Translations under genes and position numbers: made by a program
The notes under the pieces: model-generated
Told to the model about the DNA's origin: nothing
Seen by the model: the letters and a program-made list of their open reading frames with translations, nothing else
The model's database searches: none
In this document: piece after piece, positions 51,903 through 60,534 of the stretch
How positions within the stretch are numbered: the stretch's first letter is position 1
Layout: every line of letters starts with the position of its first letter
Source of the DNA: Alphaproteobacteria bacterium
GTDB taxonomy: Bacteria > Pseudomonadota > Alphaproteobacteria > Micavibrionales > Micavibrionaceae
Reading direction: 5' to 3'
DNA length: 64,000 nucleotides
NCBI GenBank assembly: GCA_016125135.1
Contig: WGMJ01000003.1
Span: 310,001-374,000, forward strand

Positions 51903-53341
51903 CCGCCCAGCAAACATTACTTCTGAGCGCGGCCTATATTGCCGTTATGCTTGTTGTTTCCTGGCTCTCGAAGCTCAAGCGTGAAACGGCGAGTGATTTT
52001 CTTGTGATGAACAGGGAGCTTGGCACCTTTCGCGGGGCCTTCAGCATTGCGGCTTCATGGATCTGGGCACCTGCTGTTTTTATCTGCGCGCAAAAAGCCT
52101 ACGAACAAGGCTTGCCCGGCATTTTCTGGTTTACATTGCCGAATATTCTTTGTTTCTTTGCATTTATTCCGCTTGCATTACGCGCTCGCGACCTTCTGCC
52201 GCAGGGCTATTCAATGCCTGATTACTTATACGCGCGCTTTAATAGCAAAGCGGTTCACCTTTCCTCCCTGCTTGTTTATTTCGGCTATCAGCTTGGTGCA
52301 ATCGTGATAAATGCGCTGGCGGGCGGGGCACTACTCAACATGCTCACCGGCCTCTCTGTGCCGCTCTGCATTGGTTTAATGACGGGCGCAGCAATCAGCT
52401 ATTCACTTATCAGTGGTTTGCGCGCTTCCGTTATCACCGATGTCGTGCAAATGGTGCTTATCCTCTTTATTGCTTTTCTGGTTGTGCCGTGGGTTTTGCA
52501 TGAAGTAGGCGGGCTCGCAACATTACAAGCAGGTTTAGGCGGCAAAACGGGCGAATTTGGTAATATATTTGATCTGAAAGTAGCTTACGGCTTCGGGATC
52601 GCTGCAACAATCTCGCTTATTTCAGGGCCTGTAGCAGACCAGATGTTTTTCCAGCGGGCTTTTGCCGCGAAACGTGAGGAATTGCCGCGCATTTTTGCCT
52701 TGGGCGGGCTTGCCTTCGGCATTGTTCCAATCGTTCTTTCACTACTCGGCTTTGTTGCGGCTGCGCCCGCAATGCAAGAAACATTCAACATACAAAATAC
52801 ACAAATGGTCGGGCCTGAAATTGTGGCGCATTTCCTGCCCACATGGGCTTTAGCAGGTTTTGTTCTACTTGCTTTTGCAGGGCTATCTTCAACGCTCGAC
52901 TCCGCTTTCGCTGCCATTAGTTCGCTGTGGGTGGTTGATGTCTACAAACGCTATATAAAACCGCAAGCTGATGACCAGAAAATGCTGCAAGTTGCACGCC
53001 TTGCCATGCTTGTGTTTGCGCTTGCCGGAACAGGTATTACACTACTCCAGCCGCAACTTCTATGGGTCTTTCTTATTTACGGGGCGCTGGCGTCTGCGAT
53101 GTTCATTCCTGCTTGCTATGCCCTCTTTTCAAAGCGCATTACAGCCACTGGCCTCACCGTCGCCATTTTACTCTCGGTTCTTGGTAGTGTGCCACTCTCG
53201 ATGTTTGCGAATACAACAGGTGATGTGAACCTTGTTGTACTCTCAGCCCTTGTTTCGCCCGTTATCGGGCTTCTGGTTTGCAGCGTTTCAGCGCTACTGA
53301 ATAAAACACCAAAAGAATTTCACGCAATTGAAAGGTACTAG
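51899..53341 (+). CDS. Sodium:solute symporter (SSS) family protein
   Basis: The 480-residue protein has about 13 membrane helices. Family features are SDFLVMNRELGTFRGAFSIA, WIWAPAVFICAQKAYEQGLP, and SGLRASVITDVVQMVLILFI. It also has FAGLSSTLDSAFAAISSLWV with the Na-site serines. It probably imports an organic solute. The substrate may feed, or be the product of, the radical SAM and oxygenase pair upstream. It ends 3 bp before parB. Confidence 0.85.
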   Translation: MTAQQTLLLSAAYIAVMLVVSWLSKLKRETASDFLVMNRELGTFRGAFSIAASWIWAPAVFICAQKAYEQGLPGIFWFTLPNILCFFAFIPLALRARDLLPQGYSMPDYLYARFNSKAVHLSSLLVYFGYQLGAIVINALAGGALLNMLTGLSVPLCIGLMTGAAISYSLISGLRASVITDVVQMVLILFIAFLVVPWVLHEVGGLATLQAGLGGKTGEFGNIFDLKVAYGFGIAATISLISGPVADQMFFQRAFAAKREELPRIFALGGLAFGIVPIVLSLLGFVAAAPAMQETFNIQNTQMVGPEIVAHFLPTWALAGFVLLAFAGLSSTLDSAFAAISSLWVVDVYKRYIKPQADDQKMLQVARLAMLVFALAGTGITLLQPQLLWVFLIYGALASAMFIPACYALFSKRITATGLTVAILLSVLGSVPLSMFANTTGDVNLVVLSALVSPVIGLLVCSVSALLNKTPKEFHAIERY

Positions 53342-53344
53342 AAA

Positions 53345-54304
53345 ATGACTGAACAAGACGCACAACAACAGAAAAACCGCCGTGGGCTTGGCCGTGGTTT
53401 GAACGCGCTTTTCGAGGATGAAGAGCACGCCTACCCGACCCCCAAAGGCATGGTCAAAGCAGGCGAAGATGCCCCCACAAACGCAGGCGCCACAGGCCCG
53501 AATGCTGGCCGCAAGGTGATTTCCATTACGCAATTAGAGCCGGGCAAATACCAGCCGCGCCGCGTGTTTGATGATGAAGCGATTGAAGAATTGGCAACAT
53601 CCCTGAAGCGCCACGGCTTGCTACAGCCGATTGTTGTGCGCCCGAAGAAAGATTCCGCCGGTTACGAGATTGTTGCGGGTGAACGCCGCTGGCGCGCTGC
53701 ACAGCGTGCAAAACTACACGAAGTACCGGTTATTATACGTGACCTCACAGATGCTGAAACGCTTGAGCTTTCGATCATCGAGAACTTGCAGCGTGAAGAT
53801 TTGAACGCGGTTGAAGAAGCGCAAGCCCTGAAGCGCCTGATGGACGAGTTTGGCCATACGCAAGAAGCGCTTGCAGGCATTATCGGCAAGTCACGCTCTT
53901 ATGTTGCAAACCTTACACGTCTTCTCTCGTTACCCGAGGACGTGCTGCGCCTGATTAACGAAGCCAAGCTAAGTGCGGGGCACGCGCGCGTGCTGGTAAC
54001 AGCGGCTGACCCGTTACAACTTGCGAATGAAATTATCTTCGGTGGGCTTTCTGTCCGTCAGGCAGAGGCCCTGGGCCGTAAAGCCCCAGCCAAAAAAGGT
54101 GTGAAGCGCGCGATACGCGAACCCGCAAACAAGAACGCCGATGACAAGGATGTGAATTTGAAGGCGCTCGAGCAGCAGCTTTCACTCAATACAGGCCTGA
54201 AAGTCAGCATTGATATGAAAGACAAGGTGGCGGGTGCGCTGAATATCGAGTTTAAAAATCTCGACCAACTCGATGACATGATTAAACGCCTGATGGCACG
54301 TTAA
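53345..54304 (+). CDS. parB: Chromosome-partitioning protein ParB
   Basis: The 319-residue protein has the N-terminal ParA-activating patch NRRGLGRGLNALF and the CTPase domain (PGKYQPRRVFDDEAIEELA, GERRWRA). The parS-binding helix-turn-helix lies around TQEALAGIIGKSRSYVANLT, and the C-terminal dimer domain ends LDDMIKRLMAR. Three bp separate it from the symporter gene, so it depends on read-through from the parA operon or on an internal promoter. Confidence 0.96.
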   Translation: MTEQDAQQQKNRRGLGRGLNALFEDEEHAYPTPKGMVKAGEDAPTNAGATGPNAGRKVISITQLEPGKYQPRRVFDDEAIEELATSLKRHGLLQPIVVRPKKDSAGYEIVAGERRWRAAQRAKLHEVPVIIRDLTDAETLELSIIENLQREDLNAVEEAQALKRLMDEFGHTQEALAGIIGKSRSYVANLTRLLSLPEDVLRLINEAKLSAGHARVLVTAADPLQLANEIIFGGLSVRQAEALGRKAPAKKGVKRAIREPANKNADDKDVNLKALEQQLSLNTGLKVSIDMKDKVAGALNIEFKNLDQLDDMIKRLMAR

Positions 54305-54366
54305 CTTATTGTGTTTATGTTATTTTTTTGTTGAAAATGACATAATAAATTAGGTAGGGTGGCTGC

Positions 54367-54975
54367 ATGCCAAAAGCTGCGACCCGTCAATATCCGCCAC
54401 AGCGCGTGAAAACAATTGAACGCATTGAAGATACACGGGCGTATATATTGGGCGAAAAACCAACGCATGATGCTATCGCCTTTTCATCACCCGATGTTGC
54501 TCAACTATGCAATGGCTTTTGCTATCTAACGCATTATCCAGTGCTAAGCCCGGAAGATGCCCGCCATGATATTCAGGCACGCTATGATCATCAAAAAAAC
54601 GAACTGGTGAATTTTGTCTATCTCTCCGGTCCTGCACGTGGTGAAGCAATTGCCCTGAGACAGAAGGCTGTGCTGGGCCCGCACTTCGCCCTCGCTGCCC
54701 GCATACTGAAGCCAGCTTTCTTGCGGCAGAATTTTGCCCTTGCTTATGGTGCGCGTGGCTGGGGGATGGGTACAAAAATGCACAAGGATGATGATTATTT
54801 CTGGACTGCAACTTTTGCACTTGGCGAGGATAGGCCGGGTGTGCGCTGGCCCCAAAACCGCGGGATGGGGCAGGCACGCGCCAACCATGTTATTATTGGC
54901 GCTCCCGATTTTCTGCATGAATCTCCCTATTATGACGGCACGCGGGCTGTCATTTCAGGGCTGGGGTTAGAATAA
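54367..54975 (+). CDS. Putative oxygenase-like protein, paralog 1 of a tandem pair
   Basis: The 202-residue protein carries a possible jelly-roll iron site: KMHKDDDYFW (His-x-Asp), DFLHESPYYDGTRAVIS (His and Arg). Its order and spacing match 2-oxoglutarate oxygenases. The paralog downstream aligns over FALGEDRPG/TMGHDRPG and over the last 25 residues. A TAGGGT 6 nt before the ATG suggests a leaderless transcript. Substrate unknown; assignment tentative. Confidence 0.5.
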   Translation: MPKAATRQYPPQRVKTIERIEDTRAYILGEKPTHDAIAFSSPDVAQLCNGFCYLTHYPVLSPEDARHDIQARYDHQKNELVNFVYLSGPARGEAIALRQKAVLGPHFALAARILKPAFLRQNFALAYGARGWGMGTKMHKDDDYFWTATFALGEDRPGVRWPQNRGMGQARANHVIIGAPDFLHESPYYDGTRAVISGLGLE

Positions 54976-54976
54976 A

Positions 54977-55534
54977 ATGGCGCAGCAATATCCCCATCAA
55001 CCTGTCACAAAAGTAGGCAGCCTTGCCGAAGCGATAGACTGTGTGAGTGGCGACAACCCTGTCTATTATGGAGCTTTGTTACAAACAAAAGGCATACGTG
55101 ATCTTTGCCGCAGTTTTTCCTACACACAACACCGCCGGATCACAGATGAATTTTCTTTCTTTACCAACTATATTCAGGGGCATAGTTTTGGTGGCTTTGC
55201 GTCTTTTACAAGTGGTGCAAATAAAACAGAGTTATCCGCAGAGGCCTGCGTAATATTAAGAGGGGTCTTCCAGCGCGCCGCTGACATTATAGACCCGCGC
55301 ATAACAGGTGATTACACCGTTTTCTATGATGACAAGCAGGGCAATGGTGGTGACTATCATCAGCATATTGGCGCGAAGTGGTTCGCCACACTTACCATGG
55401 GGCATGACCGCCCGGGCACAAAATACCCCGAAGGAAAGGTGCCCCCCGCTCCATTACTGGTTGCAAACCCTGCGTTCTGGCATGGCACGCCGCCCTGCAT
55501 ACGGGCGCGTATCTCCCTCGGATTTTTCCGCTAG
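54977..55534 (+). CDS. Putative oxygenase-like protein, paralog 2 of a tandem pair
   Basis: The 185-residue protein starts 1 bp after the stop of its paralog. The corresponding metal site is YHQHIGAKWFATLTMG and ANPAFWHGTPPCIRARISLG: His-x-His instead of His-x-Asp, then His and Arg. The changed ligand may mean altered or lost activity. Its stop overlaps the convergent PH-domain gene by 4 bp. Confidence 0.5.
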   Translation: MAQQYPHQPVTKVGSLAEAIDCVSGDNPVYYGALLQTKGIRDLCRSFSYTQHRRITDEFSFFTNYIQGHSFGGFASFTSGANKTELSAEACVILRGVFQRAADIIDPRITGDYTVFYDDKQGNGGDYHQHIGAKWFATLTMGHDRPGTKYPEGKVPPAPLLVANPAFWHGTPPCIRARISLGFFR

Positions 55535-55983
55535 TTTGTTCCGTCTTTTTTATCAAGCGCTTCATGGAGCGCGCGGCGCAGCGCCAAAGGTGCCGCAATA
55601 CATCTGAAAGGTGTCGCGCCTGTACCAACGCCGTTGACTGTGACATCACCAAAATCAAGCAAACGGCCCATAATACTCTGGTCGATATTCAGACTTTCAA
55701 CGCGCGATAAATTCAGCTCGAACGTCTTGCGCAATATAAACCCGTATTTTGCAATCACGCGTTTGTTGGTAATCGCAAGCTCGGTCGCGATGTATAAAAA
55801 GAACGCGTAAAGCGCAAAAGGCAGCGAGAGCAGTACAAATAAAAGCGCCTGTGGCCCCATTGGCACAAACAGCAATATTGCAAGCGCCACAATGAAGGCC
55901 GGCATCGCAAAGATAAACCAGTGCACCCGCGCCCGCGCGGCCACAATTTCATTCGGCATCAGATTTTCATCAATATAACCCAT
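55531..55983 (-). CDS. Membrane PH-domain (bPH2/DUF304) protein
   Basis: The 150-residue protein has two adjacent membrane helices (about 23-42 and 46-68). A bacterial PH-like domain follows (ELAITNKRVIAKYGFILRKT, FELNLSRVESLNIDQSIMGR, FGDVTVNGVGTGATPF). Typical of the YdbS/DUF304 family; role unknown. It is divergent from the 56035 hydrolase gene. Confidence 0.85.
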   Translation of the reverse strand: MGYIDENLMPNEIVAARARVHWFIFAMPAFIVALAILLFVPMGPQALLFVLLSLPFALYAFFLYIATELAITNKRVIAKYGFILRKTFELNLSRVESLNIDQSIMGRLLDFGDVTVNGVGTGATPFRCIAAPLALRRALHEALDKKDGTN

Positions 55984-56034
55984 CTTTCCAGTATAAAGGC
56001 TTTTACCTGCCTTGCCAATTTGCTAGAAAAAACC

Positions 56035-56826
56035 ATGGATTTCTCTTTTAAAAACCGCCATGGCCTTAAAATCGTCGGCATTTATGACGAAGCAAATACC
56101 GCAGCAAAAAAGGGCCTTGTTTTCCTGCAACATGGCTTTAGCGGCCATATGAACCAGCCGCATATTCTGGTGATGTGTGATTGCTTTCTGAAAGCTGGTT
56201 ACGACGTTGTGCGCTTTGATTGCACACATGCGTTTGGTGACAGTGAAGGCGACCTTTCACAAGCCAACCTCACCAACCATGCGGACGACCTCGAGGATGT
56301 AATTGAATGGGCGCGCGGGCAAGACTGGTTCCGTGAACCATTTATACTCGCAGGTCACTCGCTCGGCGGCGGGTCAAACCTGCGCTATGCAAGCCGCCAT
56401 CCTACACATGTCGCTGCCATGGCGCCCCTTTCCGCTGTTATTTCTTATGAGTTGATGATCGAAGCTTATAAGCGCAACAAAGCGGACGAACTAGAGGCAC
56501 TGTATCGCGATGGCTTTGTGTGGAAAGAAAGCGCTACACGTGCGGGCTATCGCGGCAAAAAGACTGTGCAATATGTCGAGAACCTGAAACAACATGATTA
56601 TCTATCTGCTGCAGCAAAATTCACAATGCCTGTGCTGATAGTTGTGGGGGAACATGATGACATCACTCTGCCCGAACACCAGCAAAAGCTTTACGATGCC
56701 CTGCAGGGCCCGAAAATGTACCGGATGATTGAAGGATCTGAGCATACTTTCCGCACCGAAACCGAGCTTACCCGCCTTAGCGCGGTTATGGATGAATGGC
56801 TTAACTCATTGAGAAATAATAAATAG
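56035..56826 (+). CDS. Alpha/beta hydrolase
   Basis: The start at ATG 56035 (MDFSFKNRHGLKIVGIYDEA) is chosen because a longer frame overlaps the divergent gene and is not family-like. In 263 residues the triad is Ser in AGHSLGGGSN, Asp in VGEHDDITLP and His in EGSEHTFRTE. It resembles the YqiA/serine aminopeptidase (hydrolase 4) group. Substrate unknown. Confidence 0.85.
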   Translation: MDFSFKNRHGLKIVGIYDEANTAAKKGLVFLQHGFSGHMNQPHILVMCDCFLKAGYDVVRFDCTHAFGDSEGDLSQANLTNHADDLEDVIEWARGQDWFREPFILAGHSLGGGSNLRYASRHPTHVAAMAPLSAVISYELMIEAYKRNKADELEALYRDGFVWKESATRAGYRGKKTVQYVENLKQHDYLSAAAKFTMPVLIVVGEHDDITLPEHQQKLYDALQGPKMYRMIEGSEHTFRTETELTRLSAVMDEWLNSLRNNK

Positions 56827-56839
56827 CCCATAATTGTTA

Positions 56840-56867
56840 TTGACATAATACATGAAAATGCTATTGT
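56840..56867 (+). promoter_or_regulatory. Promoter of the 56874 gene, probably leaderless
   Basis: TTGACA (56840-56845), 16-nt spacer and -10-like TATTGT (56862-56867). The ATG follows after 6 nt and no ribosome site can fit, indicating a leaderless mRNA. The surrounding TTATTGACATAATA also occurs before the 44509 gene. Confidence 0.55.
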
Positions 56868-56873
56868 AGCCGG

Positions 56874-58199
56874 ATGGGCAAAGACCAGATTATAAAGCCC
56901 GGGCGCAAGGGCCAGAAAGACCTTGTGAACTGGTTGCGTAAAGGCACGCAAGCAAGCGAGCTTGCGCGGCGCGTTGATGCAGAAATAGAAACGCTAGCGC
57001 CCTTTCTTGACGGATTTTCTGAACGCCTTATAGACGCAACCAGCAGGAGCGCCTACTATCACTACAGGGGCGGAAAGCAACACCTCGCTGACATCTTCAG
57101 GCTACAGGCGAACCGTGTTGGCGGCCTTGTAACTTCAACTCTGACCGTTGCATCATTTCGCGATTTCAAAGAGGCGATACGCGGCCCCGATACCCTCCCT
57201 GTAGAACAAATGCAAAAGCGCAAAACACGCGGCTTCATGCCGGCACGACATATTGGCGATGAAAAATATGTGCTTGCCTTTGGTCAGCATACTTCAAATT
57301 TCCCGCAAAAATCATATTTTAGCGGCGGCTTTCTAACGATTGACCCCGCCTATGATTTTTTACTTGAGGACCCGAACCCCGCCGCAAGAAAAATAATGGA
57401 AAATTTGCGCGCAATGGCCACCTATGGCAACCATGACTGGCTGCACCAGCTAACGCCAGAGGCTGTTATGGGGAGTATTGCAGAAGACCGCAACGGCGAG
57501 CATACAAGCATTGTCAAAGCCTGGCATAATATACATTTTCTCGATGATTGGGAGCAGATGAAGCACTATGGTGATCTCACCTACTACGAAGCATTCTTGC
57601 ATACAAGCCACGCCAGAACTTTCGCTCATCTCTATGCAACACGGGCAGATTTCAGAGACAATGTGCACCAAACACAAACAGATCTTTTCATAGCGCTTGG
57701 TGAGTACACACACGCCCAGCGTGCGGCCGGAGAGCAAGAACTTGCACATAAAACACTTCACTATGTCGGCAATTACCTTTTACTTTCCCTGATGCGCTTT
57801 GTACCTATGGATCACCCTCTCATGGTAGATGCGCTTAACCAGATTCACGCGCTTGACACCGCACCTGAAAAAGCGGTTTGCATCTCAGAACAAGATGAAA
57901 AAACATACGGGCGTGAATATGCGAAAGTTCTTGAGCTTCTCCCGATACCGGAGGGCACCCCTGCAACATCACCCGAAGTTTACAAAACACTCAAACTTCG
58001 TGAGGTTGCCACCTTCTACCCCAGCATTCCAATGCTTTTGAACGAGGTATTCTGTGGCAACAGCGACACATCTTTTATACAAGAGCTTGAGAAGGTCGAG
58101 ATCGAGATGATGACATGCCTTGGCCGTGACATGCAGAGGTTTCTCGAGAAATCAGCGGATAAAAAGGGGCTGGCGCTTTTCACGCGTGATATAGCCTAA
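56874..58199 (+). CDS. Hypothetical protein, 441 residues
   Basis: Not recognised. It is a soluble, His-rich helical protein (FGQHTSNFPQKSYFSGGFLT, ATYGNHDWLHQLTPEAVMGS, YYEAFLHTSHARTFAHLYAT). The concentration of His, Asp and Glu in the middle could suit a di-metal helical bundle, but I see no canonical motif. It follows the alpha/beta hydrolase by 47 bp with its own promoter. In style it resembles the 399-residue protein at 44583. Confidence 0.65.
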   Translation: MGKDQIIKPGRKGQKDLVNWLRKGTQASELARRVDAEIETLAPFLDGFSERLIDATSRSAYYHYRGGKQHLADIFRLQANRVGGLVTSTLTVASFRDFKEAIRGPDTLPVEQMQKRKTRGFMPARHIGDEKYVLAFGQHTSNFPQKSYFSGGFLTIDPAYDFLLEDPNPAARKIMENLRAMATYGNHDWLHQLTPEAVMGSIAEDRNGEHTSIVKAWHNIHFLDDWEQMKHYGDLTYYEAFLHTSHARTFAHLYATRADFRDNVHQTQTDLFIALGEYTHAQRAAGEQELAHKTLHYVGNYLLLSLMRFVPMDHPLMVDALNQIHALDTAPEKAVCISEQDEKTYGREYAKVLELLPIPEGTPATSPEVYKTLKLREVATFYPSIPMLLNEVFCGNSDTSFIQELEKVEIEMMTCLGRDMQRFLEKSADKKGLALFTRDIA

Positions 58200-58209
58200 C
58201 GCAATATAT

Positions 58210-58644
58210 CTATTCCGCAGGGGGAACGGTTTCCCAGGGGCAGCGCGTCACTTTCACAGAAGAGCAATATTTCAAACAGCCGCCCGTTGGTGAGAATTCT
58301 TCACAGCCGCGGAAGCAGGCCCCGCTTTGCTCATACATCATGCAGTTTTTAGCATCAGGCTTCAGGTCACAGAGCCCGTCACGGCATACTGCTTCGGTTG
58401 GCGGCACAACATCCACCATCATGCATTTGGGGCCGCCCATTTCACTCATCTTCTTTTTCCAAGCTGTAAACTCAGCTGCTTTGGCTTTGCTGATACTACC
58501 ATAACTCCCCGGGCATTGACCGATTTCCAGCACGATACAGTCGCTATCCTGCTGGCAGGTACGATATTCGTCACGTGCAGCATAAGATGCAGCAGAAATA
58601 ATGATGAAAAAGAAGAAAAATGCGGCTGTAGTAAATGCGCGCAT
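58210..58644 (-). CDS. Exported Cys-rich protein
   Basis: The 144-residue protein has a signal peptide (AFFFFFIIISAASYAA). The mature part has about twelve Cys, including TCQQDSDCIVLEIGQCPGS and GACFRGCEEF, implying several disulfides in the periplasm. It starts on the rho stop (TAATG), so it is read with rho. Function unknown. Confidence 0.7.
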   Translation of the reverse strand: MRAFTTAAFFFFFIIISAASYAARDEYRTCQQDSDCIVLEIGQCPGSYGSISKAKAAEFTAWKKKMSEMGGPKCMMVDVVPPTEAVCRDGLCDLKPDAKNCMMYEQSGACFRGCEEFSPTGGCLKYCSSVKVTRCPWETVPPAE

Positions 58645-59912
58645 TACTGGTTCATCGACTGGAAGAAGTCGCCGTTATTCTTCGTGTCTTTGAGTTTATC
58701 AACGAGGAACTCAACTGCATCGACTGTACCCATCGGATTGAGAATGCGGCGGAGAACCCACATTTTCGAGAGTGTTTCCTTGCCAACCAGCAATTCTTCC
58801 TTACGGGTGCCGGATTTCTGGATATCAATGGCCGGGAAGACACGTTTATCGGCCAGTTTACGATCAAGCACAATCTCGGAGTTACCGGTTCCTTTGAATT
58901 CTTCGAAAATAACCTCGTCCATACGCGAGCCTGTTTCAATCAGGGCTGTTGCGATGATGGTGAGCGAGCCACCTTGCTCGATATTACGTGCAGCACCAAA
59001 GAAACGCTTCGGACGCTGGAGGGCGTTAGCGTCCACACCACCGGTGAGAACCTTACCGGATGACGGCACAACAGTATTGTAGGCACGCGCTAGACGTGTA
59101 ATTGAATCGAGTAGAATAATAACATCGCGTTTGTGTTCAACCAAACGCTTGGCTTTTTCCATGACCATTTCAGCCACCTGTACGTGACGCACAGCCGGCT
59201 CGTCGAATGTTGATGAAATCACTTCACCACGCACAGAGCGGGCCATATCGGTCACCTCTTCAGGGCGCTCATCGATGAGAAGAACGATCAGGTAAGCGTC
59301 AGGGTGGTTCTGGGCAATGGAGTGCGCCATATTCTGCAGCATAATTGTTTTCCCAACGCGGGGCGGTGCAACAATAAGCGCACGTTGTCCGAAGCCGATT
59401 GGTGACACCAGCTCGATAACACGCTGGGTCATGTTTTTCTTGGTCGGATCCTCGAGCTCGAGGTTGATCTTGCGCTCGGGATAAAGCGGCGTGAGGTTAT
59501 CGAAGTTGATGCGGTGGCGCAGTTTCTCGGGCGGTTCACTGTTAATCGCGCCAACCTTCAAAAGCGCAAAATAACGCTCGTTATCTTTTGGCGCACGTAC
59601 CTCGCCCTCGATCACATCGCCAGATTTCAAACCAAAGCGCTTCACCTGTGAGGGAGAGACGTAAATATCATCCGGCCCGGGGAGATAGTTCTCCTCCGGT
59701 GCGCGTAAAAACCCGAAACCATCCTGCAGCACTTCAAGCACACCATTTGCAGCAATCGGCACACCCTGCTCGGCCAGTTTTTTCAGCACAGCGAACATCA
59801 TGTCCTGCTTGCGCATGACGTTGCAGTTTTCGATTTCCAGCTCTTCAGCGAAAGCAAGGAGTTCGGCGGGTGATCTTGTTTTAAGGTCTTGGAGGTTCAT
59901 CAGGGATGTCAT
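58644..59912 (-). CDS. rho: Transcription termination factor Rho
   Basis: The 422-residue protein has an N-terminal helix bundle ([20 protein letters not shown]), an RNA-binding cold-shock-like domain ([20 protein letters not shown]), the P-loop APPRVGKT and [12 protein letters not shown]. It forms the hexameric helicase that ends transcription. Family comparison favours the second Met (59900) as the start; the first ATG is 59912. Located before the putative origin and reading away from it. Confidence 0.96.
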   Translation of the reverse strand: MTSLMNLQDLKTRSPAELLAFAEELEIENCNVMRKQDMMFAVLKKLAEQGVPIAANGVLEVLQDGFGFLRAPEENYLPGPDDIYVSPSQVKRFGLKSGDVIEGEVRAPKDNERYFALLKVGAINSEPPEKLRHRINFDNLTPLYPERKINLELEDPTKKNMTQRVIELVSPIGFGQRALIVAPPRVGKTIMLQNMAHSIAQNHPDAYLIVLLIDERPEEVTDMARSVRGEVISSTFDEPAVRHVQVAEMVMEKAKRLVEHKRDVIILLDSITRLARAYNTVVPSSGKVLTGGVDANALQRPKRFFGAARNIEQGGSLTIIATALIETGSRMDEVIFEEFKGTGNSEIVLDRKLADKRVFPAIDIQKSGTRKEELLVGKETLSKMWVLRRILNPMGTVDAVEFLVDKLKDTKNNGDFFQSMNQ

Positions 59913-60030
59913 AGGGAAGATAAGGTTATTGGGGAAATATGAATTGTGCTCAATGATTTCAGCGACTTCACAAAACCAAACAGTAATTAAAGGATTTCAG
60001 TTTTTAGAGGGTCGCCCAGCAATTTCCTGT

Positions 60031-60115
60031 CTTTTATCGTTGTTTCGAGAAATTGTGATTGATATCCAGCATAAAGCACATTTATTATCAAAACGTCAAT
60101 AGAAAACGATAAAAG
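60031..60115. repeat. Separated 11-bp inverted repeat in the rho/60152 intergenic region
   Basis: CTTTTATCGTT (60031-60041) and AACGATAAAAG (60105-60115) are exact complements 63 bp apart, inside the 239-bp gap between rho and the 60152 gene. They could be paired protein-binding sites or a structured rho leader. Nothing else stands out in this gap. Confidence 0.45.
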
Positions 60116-60151
60116 CTTGCATAAAGCTCAACAGGGATTTATAAATATATT

Positions 60152-60529
60152 ATGAAAAACAAAACGGGGCGCACAGTCCGTGCGGCTGCTAGAGCCAGTA
60201 TCTTCTGGCATGGCTTTGCTGCACTTCGCACCGGCGGGCTGGGCCTTGCAACCCAGTTCGACGAAGTCTCTATTCCGTTTATCAATAACGCCATTCTCGA
60301 TGACTGGCTGAACCTTGAAAGCCTCAGTCTGTCCGATGATGCAGTCCCGCAATTTGTCAGTTGGCTGAACGAGACGGTCCCCCTCATTTCTGTACCCCCC
60401 GATGCAATTGCTCCGTTTTTTTACGCGTGGTGCCTATACAATATTGGCGCAACAGCCGGATCACTTGGTCTTCTCAACAAGAGCAAGAACGCATCACCTG
60501 CATCTGAGCCGGTGCCCGCAAAAAACTGA
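60152..60529 (+). CDS. Hypothetical protein, 125 residues
   Basis: Not recognised. The N-terminus is basic, a central segment ILDDWLNLESLSLSDD is acidic, and a hydrophobic stretch near 88-108 (APFFYAWCLYNIGATAGSLG) may be a membrane helix. A -10-like TATAAA (60140-60145) lies 6 nt before the ATG with TTGCAT 17 nt upstream of it, again suggesting a leaderless message. It is convergent with the 60535 gene. Confidence 0.5.
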   Translation: MKNKTGRTVRAAARASIFWHGFAALRTGGLGLATQFDEVSIPFINNAILDDWLNLESLSLSDDAVPQFVSWLNETVPLISVPPDAIAPFFYAWCLYNIGATAGSLGLLNKSKNASPASEPVPAKN

Positions 60530-60534
60530 TAGCT

